Origin: Hyphomicrobiales bacterium
Lineage (GTDB): Bacteria > Pseudomonadota > Alphaproteobacteria > Rhizobiales > Beijerinckiaceae
DNA length: 64,000 nucleotides
Assembly (NCBI GenBank): GCA_027484655.1
Contig: JAIXSM010000015.1
Location: 1 to 64,000, forward strand
Reading direction: 5' to 3'
Below the pieces are notes generated by a model, which saw only the letters and a list, made by a program, of their open reading frames with translations, had not been told where the DNA came from and made no database searches. How positions within the stretch are numbered: the stretch's first letter is position 1; each line of letters starts with the position of its first letter. Positions 18,349-28,537 of this stretch are shown here, in pieces. The translations under genes were made by a program, and so were the position numbers.

Positions 18349-18612
18349 TCAGCCCTCGAAGACGAGGCGCAGCACGCCCGAACCCTCGTCAATGCGCAGG
18401 TCCGCAAAACGGCCGGACAGCGCGGCCATGCGCTCACGCGGCGCATGAACCTCCGTCAGCTGCGACTGAAGGCGACGAGCAAGCAGGAGTGCGCTCTGCA
18501 CAATGCCGAAAAGATGGTCATCGCGCTCGGGCAGTTCCGTAATTGTCAGGGCGACAGCGCCGGGACTGGGCAGCAGGGCCGCAAGCATCCGCTCAAACTC
18601 GACCAGAGACAT
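18349..18612 (-). CDS. Small conserved-looking hypothetical protein (87 aa)
   Basis: I do not recognise the family. The protein is 87 residues, soluble, and looks alpha/beta with a central basic helix (LLLARRLQSQLTEV). A GAGGGG ribosome binding site lies upstream of ATG 18612. It lies 140 bp downstream of bcsN on the same strand and could be the last gene of the cellulose transcript, but nothing in it points to cellulose synthesis. Confidence 0.6.
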   Translation of the reverse strand: MSLVEFERMLAALLPSPGAVALTITELPERDDHLFGIVQSALLLARRLQSQLTEVHAPRERMAALSGRFADLRIDEGSGVLRLVFEG

Positions 18613-18752
18613 TGGAACCCCTCATACGCCACCGGCTAAATGGCGAAGCGCAGGCCAAAGAGCAACCCCACCGCCATCAAACCTGCCCGGCCGCCGCCGA
18701 CTCCCTCGCGGTGAACCATGGACACAAAAGGTTAAGGCCAAGGTATAGCGGA

Positions 18753-19835
18753 TCAGTAGGCGATGCCGGACCCCGGCCCGAGGTACGCGCGCGCCGGCAG
18801 TCCGCCGCTCAGGCCGACACGGGGAGGCGCCGGGCGGGCTGAACTCGTCACGTCGGCGCCCACAGGAGCCATATACCGCGGCCCCGCCGGCACAGGGGCC
18901 GGAACGCCCCACGCAGGGGCTTGAGGGACAGAGGCGGCAGATTGCGCGGCGACGGGCGCGGGCGTGCGAGCCGGCCTTGCGCGCGCGGCCTCCCGGGGGC
19001 GGGCTGCGACCCTCGTCCGGGGTCGCGGGGGCGGCGCTGGCTGGGCGACGGCCTGCGGAACGACCACAGGCGCCGGCTTCGGCACCGCGCTCTCAAGGGT
19101 GACCGCCATGGGGGCCACGAAGCCTTGCGGCGCGGCGGCGGCGGCGGCGATGGTCGCCCCGCGGTCGTCCAGCCCCCTGCGGTCCATGCGGACGAGGCGC
19201 TCGATTCCGGCGCGATCGCCGCGGCGAAGCCCCTCCATCAGCGCGGCGATCTCGTCGAGGGTCATGTTGTTACGGCACATCCGCAGGCGCACGGACGCCG
19301 GCGCGGCGCCCGACATAAATCCGCCAAGACCGCCCGACTCCCCGCGAATGTCGTCGATCCACTGCCACGCGAAGACGCACCGCTCGCCATTCTCGCGACG
19401 GCCTACCGCCAGACCGAACGGTCCAAACGCATTCGACATGGGTCTTGTGACGACCATCATGGGCACGCCGCGGAACCGCGCGGCGGTCTCGATGGCGATG
19501 CCGCGTTGCGACGGCTTGCCCATTTGCAACATGCCATGGGGCGCCTCATCGCCGCCAGACGTACGGACGCTGACCTCCAGCACGTTCTCGCCGCCGCTCG
19601 CGCCGGCGAGAACGATCTCCTGTCGCGTGCCATTTCGGAAGTGCTGCTCGCGCACGCGCAGGACGCCTCCGGCCTCCACCGGCAGGGAGAGAAGCGGTTC
19701 AGCCGCAGCGTTCGCCGACAGAGGCGACAGGATCGAGGCAGTCGTGTCAACCCGGCCGACGAAGCCGCGGTCGACGCCGATCTGCTGACATCCCGCCAAC
19801 GCCGTGGCGGCGGCCAACAGGAGCAATGGTTTCAT
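18753..19835 (-). CDS. bcsN: Cellulose biosynthesis protein BcsN, lipoprotein
   Basis: Lipoprotein of 360 residues with lipobox LAGC at about residues 13-16. The conserved part (about 20-230) resembles BcsN, an accessory protein of alphaproteobacterial cellulose operons whose exact role is unknown. The last 130 residues are Ala/Pro/Arg-rich and poorly conserved. Its ATG overlaps the bcsK stop by 4 bp, so it is translationally coupled as the last of five overlapping genes. The assignment rests on recalled similarity plus operon position. Confidence 0.75.
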   Translation of the reverse strand: MKPLLLLAAATALAGCQQIGVDRGFVGRVDTTASILSPLSANAAAEPLLSLPVEAGGVLRVREQHFRNGTRQEIVLAGASGGENVLEVSVRTSGGDEAPHGMLQMGKPSQRGIAIETAARFRGVPMMVVTRPMSNAFGPFGLAVGRRENGERCVFAWQWIDDIRGESGGLGGFMSGAAPASVRLRMCRNNMTLDEIAALMEGLRRGDRAGIERLVRMDRRGLDDRGATIAAAAAAPQGFVAPMAVTLESAVPKPAPVVVPQAVAQPAPPPRPRTRVAARPREAARARPARTPAPVAAQSAASVPQAPAWGVPAPVPAGPRYMAPVGADVTSSARPAPPRVGLSGGLPARAYLGPGSGIAY

Positions 19836-22321
19836 TGTTCGATCTCCGCGTTCGCCGGTTCCTGTGCAAGTTCTTGCTCAAGCTCGTTTGCGCCCGGCTC
19901 GCACCACGGCGAGGGATCCTGCCCGGGCGGGCACGTGTCCTGCGCGCCGGGGGGGCTTTTTGACAGCAGTCGTGAGAGGCGCGGGCGCCAGTCGGCGGCG
20001 AACGCCTCCATGTCCTCCCTGCGCGAGTGTTCAAACCGGTGCGCACGCGCCGCCAGATCCGGCGCGTCTTCATCGTCGCGCACGAACTCCCGGGCCCGTA
20101 AGGAATCGCGCAGCACCGCCGGCGCGTCGGCGAGCGGATCGTCCGGAATGCTGGCGGTCGGCGTCATGTCCACCCCATCGCCGCCAAGCGCGGCGTTGCG
20201 CATCAACACGCCGGCCTGCCCGGGCGCCACGCGGGGCGCGGGCGGCAAGGGCGCGCGGGAGGCTGACGCGATCGCCTGCATGGCTTGATGCGGATCGACG
20301 AACGCAGGCGCGTTCGCGGCGGCCGCTCCCTCGCTCGCCCATGCGGTGCCCGCCGGGGCGACCTGGGCGGAATGCGGCGCGTCCGCCGCGGTCTGCCCGT
20401 TGGCGCCGGGGAGCAGGCTGAACCCCCAGCGCTCGTAGGGCATGGCGCTCACGCCTTGCACGCGGCGCGCGACCAGTTGAGCGGGCGCAGGCTGCTCCAT
20501 ACGCAGCGCCGTCTGGGCCGCAGGCGGCGCCGCGCTCGCAGCGGGCCGGCCCATGAGCTTGCCCGACGATGCGAAACGCCGGTGGTTCTCCAACTCCACG
20601 GCGGCAGGAAACTCCCCGCGGGCAAACTTCGGCAACTGATCGTTCGCGACCGGCAGAAGGTGTTGGCCCCACGATTGCGGCGCCCAGTGTTGTGACGCCA
20701 TGCCGGCGGCGGGCGGCGGCGACGCTCCAAAGTGACGCGGCGCTGCGTGAACCGGCGCGGGCTGGGGCGCAAGCGCCCGCGTGGCGGCGGGAGCGACGCG
20801 GCCTGACGCCAGCAGATCGCATGGGGAAGGCGGGCGCTGGTAGCCATCCGGGAACAGCAACGCGAGAGCCTTGGGAAAGAGCCCGTCATAGCGGTTGGCG
20901 AGCTCGAAGAAATCCTTGGTGCGCTTGAGTTTCTGCGATGCAAGCATCAGCCCGACAACCGTTGTCTCCTTCGGATACCAGGCGACGGCGCGCTGGAACC
21001 ATTCGTAGGCGGCCTCGAACTGGCACGTGTTGTAGGCGTACCAGCCCAGCGCCTGCGCCCCCTCGCCGGACGCCAGATCCACGGTCACTTGCGCGTAGCG
21101 CGCGAGACGCTCGGGCTCCACATACGGCGGGACCGGATTGGTGAGTTGCGCCTCCAGAACATCGATGTACAGGATCGCATTGTTCGCCAGCGGTTCGCGC
21201 CAGGCGAACGCCACCTCCTCCGCCTCGCGCAGCATTCCCTTCTCGCGCAGCACGTGCGCAAGACCGTGCGCCACCATGGCGTCGCCGCCGCGCTCCAGCG
21301 CGAGCTTGAACCACTCCAGCGCCTCGCTGTACTGCCTGTTCTTCAGGTGGTGCCACGCCACAAGGCCTGACTGATTGGCGTCATTCACGCCGCGCGCGTA
21401 AGCCTCGAACGTGCGCACCTCGGCCGCAGGAACGGGCTCCGGGCGCTCATCGTGGAGATAGGCGCTGATGCGCGCACGCGTGATGTCGATGGCGAGGGGC
21501 GCGAGATCGCTGCGCCCCGCCTCGTCGATGCGCGCTTCGACAAGCAGTTTTTCGACCTCGCTCATGCGCATGGTGTCCATCGCCTTCTGGATGGTGGCGA
21601 TGCGATCTTTCGGGTCAGGCGCAGTGCGCAGGATGGAGCGGTATATGTCGAGCGCTTCGCCGGTCTGCTTCATGCGCGCGTACGTCTCGGCCACGGTCCA
21701 TTGCAGATCGATGTCGGCGCGGTCGCCGCCATAGCCGTCCTGTCGCACGGCGGCGATGATGTCGTTGAGCTGTCCGGCGCGCCACATGCCCATGAGCCGC
21801 AGCCGCAACTCCTTGCGCGCGATCTTGTCGGTGAGATCCTTCGAGGGACGCCAGTCGGGCTCCTGCTTCTGGCGCAGCTCGATGGCGGCGCGCAGTTCGT
21901 CCATGCGATCCGCGCCGAACAGATCCCACAATGGCTGCTCGTCCTCGCTGGATGTGCTCGCCGGCTCCACCAGCGTCTCGGGCGGTCGCCAGTACGGATA
22001 GAGCCGCTGCAGGCGCTCGATCTCAAGTGCCACCCGGCGGGTCTGGTTCTGCGCCGCGTAGTAGCGCAACGCAGTCTCGTCGGGGCCGCCTTCCTCGGCG
22101 TCGATGGGCTTGATGGCCAGCGCCGGCGCGCGCCTTTGCGGCTGCGGGGCCGGAACAGGCGCAGCCTCCTTTTGCGAGGGGCCGACGGCCCGCCCGGCCG
22201 GCGACGGCTGCTGGGGCGCCTCAACAAGAAAGCCATGCGTCGCAGGCGTCTGTGCGTGCGCGCCGGTGATGGCGACGGCGGACGCGGACACAAGGAGCAG
22301 GCGGGTCAGCCGGGCTGGCAT
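19832..22321 (-). CDS. bcsK: Exported TPR protein of the cellulose operon (BcsK-like)
   Basis: 829-residue protein with a signal peptide (AITGAHA, cleavage near 24), a proline-rich stretch, then a long alpha-solenoid of TPR-like helices (about 60-490; for example ALEWFKLALERGGDAMVAHGLAHVL). A low-complexity Ala/Pro region follows, then a C-terminal tail ending in acidic residues. It has no visible beta-barrel domain, unlike enterobacterial BcsC. Its place after bcsZ matches BcsK, the periplasmic TPR protein that replaces BcsC in Agrobacterium-type operons. Export of the glucan across the outer membrane would then need another barrel; BcsS is a candidate. Confidence 0.75.
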   Translation of the reverse strand: MPARLTRLLLVSASAVAITGAHAQTPATHGFLVEAPQQPSPAGRAVGPSQKEAAPVPAPQPQRRAPALAIKPIDAEEGGPDETALRYYAAQNQTRRVALEIERLQRLYPYWRPPETLVEPASTSSEDEQPLWDLFGADRMDELRAAIELRQKQEPDWRPSKDLTDKIARKELRLRLMGMWRAGQLNDIIAAVRQDGYGGDRADIDLQWTVAETYARMKQTGEALDIYRSILRTAPDPKDRIATIQKAMDTMRMSEVEKLLVEARIDEAGRSDLAPLAIDITRARISAYLHDERPEPVPAAEVRTFEAYARGVNDANQSGLVAWHHLKNRQYSEALEWFKLALERGGDAMVAHGLAHVLREKGMLREAEEVAFAWREPLANNAILYIDVLEAQLTNPVPPYVEPERLARYAQVTVDLASGEGAQALGWYAYNTCQFEAAYEWFQRAVAWYPKETTVVGLMLASQKLKRTKDFFELANRYDGLFPKALALLFPDGYQRPPSPCDLLASGRVAPAATRALAPQPAPVHAAPRHFGASPPPAAGMASQHWAPQSWGQHLLPVANDQLPKFARGEFPAAVELENHRRFASSGKLMGRPAASAAPPAAQTALRMEQPAPAQLVARRVQGVSAMPYERWGFSLLPGANGQTAADAPHSAQVAPAGTAWASEGAAAANAPAFVDPHQAMQAIASASRAPLPPAPRVAPGQAGVLMRNAALGGDGVDMTPTASIPDDPLADAPAVLRDSLRAREFVRDDEDAPDLAARAHRFEHSRREDMEAFAADWRPRLSRLLSKSPPGAQDTCPPGQDPSPWCEPGANELEQELAQEPANAEIEQ

Positions 22322-23472
22322 GAATTGTACCTCATGTTGGCGGCGGTGATCGCAAGCAATTGGATGGTGGCGGCGTAGTAGTGCTCGCCGTCGCGCAGCG
22401 TGCGGAAGTCCGGGCTGGCGGGCTTCTGCTCAAGGGCGCAGGCGAGCAGCGTCGCAATGGCGCCATAACCGCGCTCGGTCAGGCGGTCCGCCTCGGCGCC
22501 TGTGTCGAGGTTGATGGTGGCGAGCCCGCGGGTTCGCTGCGCCCACGCATGGAAAGCGGCGTAATGCTCCCAGTCGCCGACGCCCGCCCATGCGAGATAC
22601 AGCGGGATGCGGATGGCGTTGTAGGAGAACTGGCGCGGGAAGCCGTCGGCCGGTCGCGGCGCGTCCCCGCGCACCGTGATCCAGTCCGCCGGCAACTGGC
22701 TGTCGCCGAAGCGCGCGGCGCGGATCTGATCGAGGCCCGTCTGGATCAGCCCGCGCCAATCGACCTCCGGCGCCACGCTGGAGAGCCGGGCGAAGGCGGG
22801 AAACACGTAGTAGGAAAGATTGATGATGGGGCCGTCCGGCCGGTCGCTGGCGCTGAAGCCCAGCACGCCCGGCAGCAGAATGGCGCCGCGCGGGGTCTTG
22901 AACAGCACGGTCTTGCGCGCAAGCTCCACCGCGATGCGCCGTCCGGACGCCCGATGGGACGCGTCAGCCCACAACTCCGCCGCTTCCGCCAGCGCCCACG
23001 CCACGAGCACATCGCCATCCGTGGCGTTGTTCATGTCGGTGACCGCAGGCCGCTGCCCGGGCGTCCAGCGCCATGCAAGAAGCTGGTCGTCGCGCACCAT
23101 CAGGTTGGCGCGGGTCCAGCCCCAGATGCGCTCGAAGGTCGGCCTGTCGTTGGCCGCCACCGCGAGCAACATGCCGTAGCCCTGCCCCTCGCTGTGGCTG
23201 ATCTGGCCGTTGGCGGTGTCGATCACGCGCCCTGATTGCGTGACGAACCGCTGCTTGTAGGCCTGCCAGGCCTGGGGCGCGTTCAGCGTGCCCCCGAGCG
23301 GCAGGGAGCGTCCATCGAGCTTGCGCATGGTCCGCGCAGGCTCGCCCTGCGCCGACGCGGGCGCATCAACAGCGGGGATTTTCTGCGCCTGCGGCTGAGG
23401 CGTCTGCGCACGGGCGTGGAGCGGCAGGGCGCAGACCGCAACGAGCGAGGCGAGAAGAACGATGAATCTCAT
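22306..23472 (-). CDS. bcsZ: Endoglucanase BcsZ (glycosyl hydrolase family 8)
   Basis: Periplasmic endo-1,4-beta-glucanase that trims nascent cellulose. The signal peptide ends RAQ near residue 23. The general acid is Glu95 in SEGQGYGM, and the GH8 motifs ATDGDVLVAWAL and FSYNAIRIPLYLAW are present. The 388 residues match BcsZ/CelC. The start is ATG 23472, overlapping the bcsB stop by 4 bp; a longer frame to 24126 is antisense-type noise within bcsB. The end overlaps bcsK by 16 bp. Confidence 0.93.
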   Translation of the reverse strand: MRFIVLLASLVAVCALPLHARAQTPQPQAQKIPAVDAPASAQGEPARTMRKLDGRSLPLGGTLNAPQAWQAYKQRFVTQSGRVIDTANGQISHSEGQGYGMLLAVAANDRPTFERIWGWTRANLMVRDDQLLAWRWTPGQRPAVTDMNNATDGDVLVAWALAEAAELWADASHRASGRRIAVELARKTVLFKTPRGAILLPGVLGFSASDRPDGPIINLSYYVFPAFARLSSVAPEVDWRGLIQTGLDQIRAARFGDSQLPADWITVRGDAPRPADGFPRQFSYNAIRIPLYLAWAGVGDWEHYAAFHAWAQRTRGLATINLDTGAEADRLTERGYGAIATLLACALEQKPASPDFRTLRDGEHYYAATIQLLAITAANMRYNSCQPG

Positions 23473-26135
23473 GGCTCGTTCCTGCGTCCTGCGTTTGCGA
23501 CAAGGGTTGCGGTGGTGAACGCCAGCAATACGGCTGCGAGAAACGCCAGCAGCACGTACGCCTTGCTGTTGAGCGAAAACCATCCGGCGACGATGAGGCG
23601 CGCGTTCTGAACGCTGAAGGGCTGGGTGGAGATCAGCTGCGCATCGGTGGCGGCGACCGGCACGGCCTGCGCGTCGGAGCTGTTCAGAACGGCCATGCGG
23701 CCAGCCACCTGACGCCAGACGCGCGGGTCCACGAGGCACGCGACGGACTGTTGCAGAGTCGCAGCGTCTGGCGCGACAACCACCGTGCGCACGTCGCTTG
23801 CGCTCGCGCCCAGAAGGCCCTGCGCGACCACGAGCGGCGTATGCCGTGTGAGAATCGGCGCGGCGGGCTCGCCGTCGCCCCGCATCCACACCGCGTCGCG
23901 CGCCGCGGCCACCTTGCCGAGAGCCCAGCGGCTCACGGACTCGGCGCCCGAAAGCATGCGCCCGAAATAGCCTGGCCCGCCGCGAAGCTCCGAGTCCCAC
24001 TCGTCGTAGAGATCGCGCTCGCTGGCGGGGCCGCGCTGCTGCGTCTGCCCGACAGCCTGCGCGGTGGCGAGCCCCGCCATGCGCTCGGCCCGGCGGAAGC
24101 CGCCCTGCGGCGTCGGCATGTGGCACGAGGCGGGAAAGTTGCGCTGAAGCACGAGGCGATGACGCGCCATCTGCTCCGCGCGGGACAGCGATTCCGCCGC
24201 GCTGGCGCCCTGCCCCTCCATGCGGTCACGCCAGGCGTTGAACAGGTCATTCCGCTCCAGCCCGACGCTCTTCAGCATCTCGCTATCGAGTGCGCTCGCG
24301 GGCGCGACGATGAGAGCCGGCCCCTCGCCGGAAGCGGGCAAGGTGGAGCGCAGGCGAAAGTTGATCGGCCGGCCCGCGGCGATGGCGAAGTGGGTGGCCA
24401 GCGTGGCGGCGGCCGCAACGGACTCCCGGCTGGGCGCGGGCACGCTCAGCGTGGGCCGCGTTTCGGCGCCGACGTACGGGAAGGCGCCCGTGGCCGTCAC
24501 CGCGAGATCGGGCATCCGCGCGATGCGGGCGATCTGCGGGAGTTCGATGGTTGTGCTGTCGAGGAACAGGAAGCGCTTGGCCCCGGCTGTGGCGGCGAGC
24601 GGATCGCAGGCTCTGTCGGACGCTATCGGCAACTGCGCCTCGATCTCGATGCGGTTCAATCCCGGCCGCATGGCGCCGAGCGGCAGTTGCATCGGGTTTT
24701 GCTTGAACACGTCTCCCGCAGCCTTGGTGAGCTTGGTGCTCATCACGTGGCGACCGTTGACGCTGACGATAACCTGCGCGCCCGCGCTCAACCCCGGCGC
24801 GTAGCCCCCGGCGAGATCAAGGGTCGCCTTGCCATAATCCGCGGAATAAAAATCCGGCGGCAGGATGAGATTGAAAGCGGCGCGGAACAGGCGTCCGGAA
24901 AACTCCTGGCTGGCGACGCCCAGATCACGCAAGCGCACCACTTCGCCCCCGCCAACGCGATAGCCGGGGAACGCGGCGGCGGCGCGCACGCCTTCCGCAG
25001 ATCCCTTGTTGCTGGCGGCGACGGCGAACTGCTGCAAGGCCTCCTGCACGTCGTCGTCGGTGCGGCCCGTGGCCACGATGGTGGCGCGACGCCCGTCGCG
25101 CGCTGGCGCGACGAACACGGTTGGGCCATGCACGCCGGGCACGGCGATGGTCTCAAGCAGGCCGCGAATCTCCTCCAGCGGACCAACGACGAGGTTCACG
25201 CCATGTTCGCCCTGCGCGAGCGGACCAAAGTCGACCACCGGCTGGGCGAACCGCCCCAGCAGCGAGATCATTTGCGTGGCGCGGATGATCCGCTCAACCG
25301 ACCCCATTGTCGCCTTCTGCGGCGTCACGGCGCGGATGGGCAGGGCGCCCTGCTCGTCAACCGGCAGCGCCGCAAGGTCCGCAATGCTCGTCACGCCAGG
25401 GTCGGCGCGCGGCGTCAACAGCCCGGTCTGGGTGGGATCAATTTGCGTCCACAACTCGTAGGTCGCCTCCAGCGAGCAATCGACGCGATGGCGCTGCTCG
25501 GCGGTCACGCGAATGGAGTTGAACCCCGGCTTCACAAGACCAGCCGGAATATCGAACGTGGCGCTGCGCACGCCCCGCGTGCCAACGATGTTCGTGCGCC
25601 CCACCGCGATATCATTGATGGTGACGGTGAGATACGACGCCTCCGGCATCACCGAGACGGCGGCCAGATAGGCGACGCGGAATTGCAGGCGGTTCTGCGC
25701 CTGCGCTTCGGTCACGAACATCGGCCATTCGGATTGGGCGATCTCACCGGCGAGACGGAAGCCCTGAATGTTGTTCGTGAGGTGCCGGATCGTGTGTGTG
25801 GGGACCGGCGGCGGGGCCGGCGGACGAAGCAGACTCGCAGGGCCAGCCGCCGGGCGAGGATCGCCGTTGCGCGCAGCCGGCGTCAACGGCGCGGGTGCGG
25901 TCGAGGACAGGCCGGGCGCAAGAACGGGCGCCGGGGCGGGCGCGAGCGCGTTCACGCGGCCTGCCGCAGCGCCGCTTGCCGCCGCGCCGCTTGCCACCGC
26001 GCCGCCTGCCGGCGTGCGCTGGAGGCTTTCCAGAGCAGGCGGAGAGGCCTGCTGGGCGAGCGCGGGCGCAGCCAGCGTCCATGAGAGGGCCGCCACAAGC
26101 GCGGCGCGCATGGTTGTTCTTGCGTTCCCGGTCAC
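23469..26135 (-). CDS. bcsB: Cellulose synthase periplasmic subunit BcsB
   Basis: Partner of BcsA that guides the growing glucan through the periplasm, 888 residues. A signal peptide (ALAQQ near 30) is followed by a Pro/Ala linker with AASGAA-type repeats. Two carbohydrate-binding and flavodoxin-like modules come next, then a C-terminal membrane anchor (AYVLLAFLAAVLLAF) expected to pack against BcsA. The first codon, GTG 26135, overlaps the bcsA stop as GTGA; ATG 26111 is an alternative start. Confidence 0.93.
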   Translation of the reverse strand: MTGNARTTMRAALVAALSWTLAAPALAQQASPPALESLQRTPAGGAVASGAAASGAAAGRVNALAPAPAPVLAPGLSSTAPAPLTPAARNGDPRPAAGPASLLRPPAPPPVPTHTIRHLTNNIQGFRLAGEIAQSEWPMFVTEAQAQNRLQFRVAYLAAVSVMPEASYLTVTINDIAVGRTNIVGTRGVRSATFDIPAGLVKPGFNSIRVTAEQRHRVDCSLEATYELWTQIDPTQTGLLTPRADPGVTSIADLAALPVDEQGALPIRAVTPQKATMGSVERIIRATQMISLLGRFAQPVVDFGPLAQGEHGVNLVVGPLEEIRGLLETIAVPGVHGPTVFVAPARDGRRATIVATGRTDDDVQEALQQFAVAASNKGSAEGVRAAAAFPGYRVGGGEVVRLRDLGVASQEFSGRLFRAAFNLILPPDFYSADYGKATLDLAGGYAPGLSAGAQVIVSVNGRHVMSTKLTKAAGDVFKQNPMQLPLGAMRPGLNRIEIEAQLPIASDRACDPLAATAGAKRFLFLDSTTIELPQIARIARMPDLAVTATGAFPYVGAETRPTLSVPAPSRESVAAAATLATHFAIAAGRPINFRLRSTLPASGEGPALIVAPASALDSEMLKSVGLERNDLFNAWRDRMEGQGASAAESLSRAEQMARHRLVLQRNFPASCHMPTPQGGFRRAERMAGLATAQAVGQTQQRGPASERDLYDEWDSELRGGPGYFGRMLSGAESVSRWALGKVAAARDAVWMRGDGEPAAPILTRHTPLVVAQGLLGASASDVRTVVVAPDAATLQQSVACLVDPRVWRQVAGRMAVLNSSDAQAVPVAATDAQLISTQPFSVQNARLIVAGWFSLNSKAYVLLAFLAAVLLAFTTATLVANAGRRNEP

Positions 26136-28414
26136 GCGACCTTCACTCCCGTGTTGGATGTTTCGCTCTGCACGGAAGGCGTGCGGCCGGCAGCGACCAG
26201 CGTGCGCAGCCAGTGCGTAGCCGGCTGCGGATGAGCGCCCTCCTCCGCAGCGGGGGCCGCGCCGTCCCGGCGTAGCGCATAAGCGGCGGCGCGCACCGGC
26301 TCGATCACGCCCCAGACGACAAACTGCCAGCTGCCGGCGAAGATGCTCTTGTGTTTGCGGCGCGACGCGAGAAAGCGGGGCAACGCCTCCGAGTCGCCGT
26401 ACATCAGGTCCGCGAGAACATAGTATCCGCGCGGGCTCAGCTCCTCGAACTGGAAACCATAGATCGCGCGCCCGTCCGCGGCGCTCATGCGCTTCAGGGC
26501 CAGCGGCAAGGCGTCGGAGGGCGCAATCACGCCGCTGAAGGATTCAATCGTCAGCAGGCCGCGCGTCACACCGGGTCGCAGCTCCACCGGCGCCTTGTCG
26601 GCGAGCGCAAGGGCGCAGCCGCCGGCGGACACGTTCACAACATCAACCGCGACGGGAACGCCGTCCACGAACAGATGACCCTGCCTCGAAATCCCAAGTC
26701 TGGGATGCCTGTCAGCCTGCCTGCGCTCCGCAACCGCGCCCAGCGCCGCGCCCGCAATCAAAAGGTTGAACAGGTTCCACAGTCCAACGACGACCATAAG
26801 CTCGGAGACCGCCGGCTCGTTGAAGTAGCGCCAGACCGATACGCCGCCCCCCGCGAGCAGCAACCCATAGATCAGGAAGAAGGGCCACGCGAGTTCCGAA
26901 AGATGATCGTTCTCCAGCGAAAGACCCTTCGCGGTGACGTTGAACGTCGGCTTGCGCGGATTGGCGACGACCGAGACGAGCGCCTTCGACAGGAATACGC
27001 CCTGGATGTACTCGTAAAGCTCGGAGATCCAGGGCCAGCGCAGCTTTCCATAAAGGTAGTTCTGCATCATCAGGTTCACGACCATGTAGGTGGCCGTGTA
27101 GGCGATGGCCTCATCCAGGTTCGAGACGAACACCTTGATGTCGAGGAGAATGAACAGCAGCGGCGCAAGCATGAAAACAAGCCGCGGCATGGGGAAAAGC
27201 CAGAATGTCATGCTGGAGAGGTAGGCGGCCTTTTGTATGGGGCGCAGGCCTTGCTTGAAAATCGGGTTCTTCAGCAGGAAGATCTGCATCATGCCCTGAC
27301 ACCAGCGCGAGCGCTGGCCGATGAACGAGGCGAACGTCTCGGGTTGCAGGCCGGCAATGAGCGGCTTGTCAACGAAAACGCTCGTCCAGCCCTGCGAGTG
27401 CAGGTCGAGCGCTGTCTCGCAATCCTCTGTGATGGTGATGCCGGAGAAGCCGCCCACGGTCGCAAGCGCGGACCGGCGCAGGAGCGCCGCCGAACCGCAG
27501 AAGAACGAACCGTTCCACTTGTCGAGGCCACGCTGGATCGACGAGTAGAACATCTCGTTCTCGGAAGGCATCCGATCAAACGTGCGCAGGTTCTTCTCAA
27601 TAGGGTCGGGATTGAGGAAGACGTGCGGCGTCTGCACAAGAAACAGCTTGGGATCACGCGCGAAATGACCAATCGTCTCGCGCAGGAACGAGCGGAACGG
27701 GGCGTGGTCGGCGTCGAACACGACGACGATCTCGCCCTGGGACTGCGTGAGACCGTTGTTGAGATTGCCCGCCTTCGCGTGTTCGTTGCGCGCCCGCGTG
27801 AGATATTGCGCGCCCATCTGCGCGCACAGGGACGAGAGCACCGCGCGGCGCTGCCTTGCGGCCTCCGCCTTGGCCGGATTGGCGTCATTGCATTTCTGGT
27901 CCGTGCCGCCGTCGTCGAGAAGCCAGACGGTCAGCTTGTCGCGCGGATAATCCATCGACATGGCGGCGGCCATGGTGGTCGCAAGGATCGACTCGTCCTC
28001 ATTGTAGGACGGGATGAAGACATCGACCGTGGGAAGCTGATCGTCGGGATCGCGCTCAAGCGGACGACGGTTGAGCGGCTCGGCGCTGATCGTCAAGCTG
28101 ATCGCCAGAATGAGCACGCAGTAGAGTTCGGCCAGCAGCACCAGCACGCCGAAGGCCAGCCCCACCGGATCGGAGGCGGGCGGCAAGGTGCTCGTCAGTC
28201 GCCAGTAGAGGTACCGGATAACGACAAAGCCGCCGAGCGCGAGGAAAAGCTGCCGGTTGAACCGCGTCCGCGGCAGCCGCCACACCACTATCATCGCGCC
28301 GATCACGCAGAGCCCCAGCATCAACTGCGCATCAACGCTGACGGGATGGGAGAGCAGGACAAAAGCCGCGATGGCGCTGAGAACCCAGGCCGCTGCACAA
28401 ACACTGACGCTCAT
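26132..28414 (-). CDS. bcsA: Cellulose synthase catalytic subunit BcsA (UDP-forming)
   Basis: Processive family 2 glycosyltransferase that polymerises UDP-glucose into beta-1,4-glucan and translocates it across the inner membrane. Four N-terminal membrane segments precede the GT domain, with the D residues in LLDDGGTD (near 165), FDADHAPF (near 230), ITEDCE (near 328) and QRSRWCQG (near 365). Further membrane helices follow, then a PilZ domain with the cyclic-di-GMP motifs RQADR and NVSAGG (near 565-600), so synthesis should be switched on by cyclic-di-GMP. ATG 28414 is preferred over TTG 28429. Confidence 0.95.
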   Translation of the reverse strand: MSVSVCAAAWVLSAIAAFVLLSHPVSVDAQLMLGLCVIGAMIVVWRLPRTRFNRQLFLALGGFVVIRYLYWRLTSTLPPASDPVGLAFGVLVLLAELYCVLILAISLTISAEPLNRRPLERDPDDQLPTVDVFIPSYNEDESILATTMAAAMSMDYPRDKLTVWLLDDGGTDQKCNDANPAKAEAARQRRAVLSSLCAQMGAQYLTRARNEHAKAGNLNNGLTQSQGEIVVVFDADHAPFRSFLRETIGHFARDPKLFLVQTPHVFLNPDPIEKNLRTFDRMPSENEMFYSSIQRGLDKWNGSFFCGSAALLRRSALATVGGFSGITITEDCETALDLHSQGWTSVFVDKPLIAGLQPETFASFIGQRSRWCQGMMQIFLLKNPIFKQGLRPIQKAAYLSSMTFWLFPMPRLVFMLAPLLFILLDIKVFVSNLDEAIAYTATYMVVNLMMQNYLYGKLRWPWISELYEYIQGVFLSKALVSVVANPRKPTFNVTAKGLSLENDHLSELAWPFFLIYGLLLAGGGVSVWRYFNEPAVSELMVVVGLWNLFNLLIAGAALGAVAERRQADRHPRLGISRQGHLFVDGVPVAVDVVNVSAGGCALALADKAPVELRPGVTRGLLTIESFSGVIAPSDALPLALKRMSAADGRAIYGFQFEELSPRGYYVLADLMYGDSEALPRFLASRRKHKSIFAGSWQFVVWGVIEPVRAAAYALRRDGAAPAAEEGAHPQPATHWLRTLVAAGRTPSVQSETSNTGVKVA

Positions 28415-28537
28415 TGCAAATGCTTTCAAAGGGAATGACTTGACGTTAGGTCGCGTTTGTTAACGCATTTGCCAAGTTCAAGTTGGGAACCGGAAAACGG
28501 TCCGTTATGCTTTACGGATGCTTAAGGCGCGCCCGGA

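Noticed and set aside
22306-24126. 606-codon version of bcsZ
   Set aside because: The first 218 codons overlap bcsB in another frame and are Arg/Ala noise; the signal peptide starts at ATG 23472.
23751-26084. 777-codon plus-strand frame
   Set aside because: Antisense to bcsB, rich in His/Arg/Gly and without any recognisable motif.
26351-28438. 695-codon plus-strand frame
   Set aside because: Antisense to bcsA, whose catalytic motifs are complete on the other strand.
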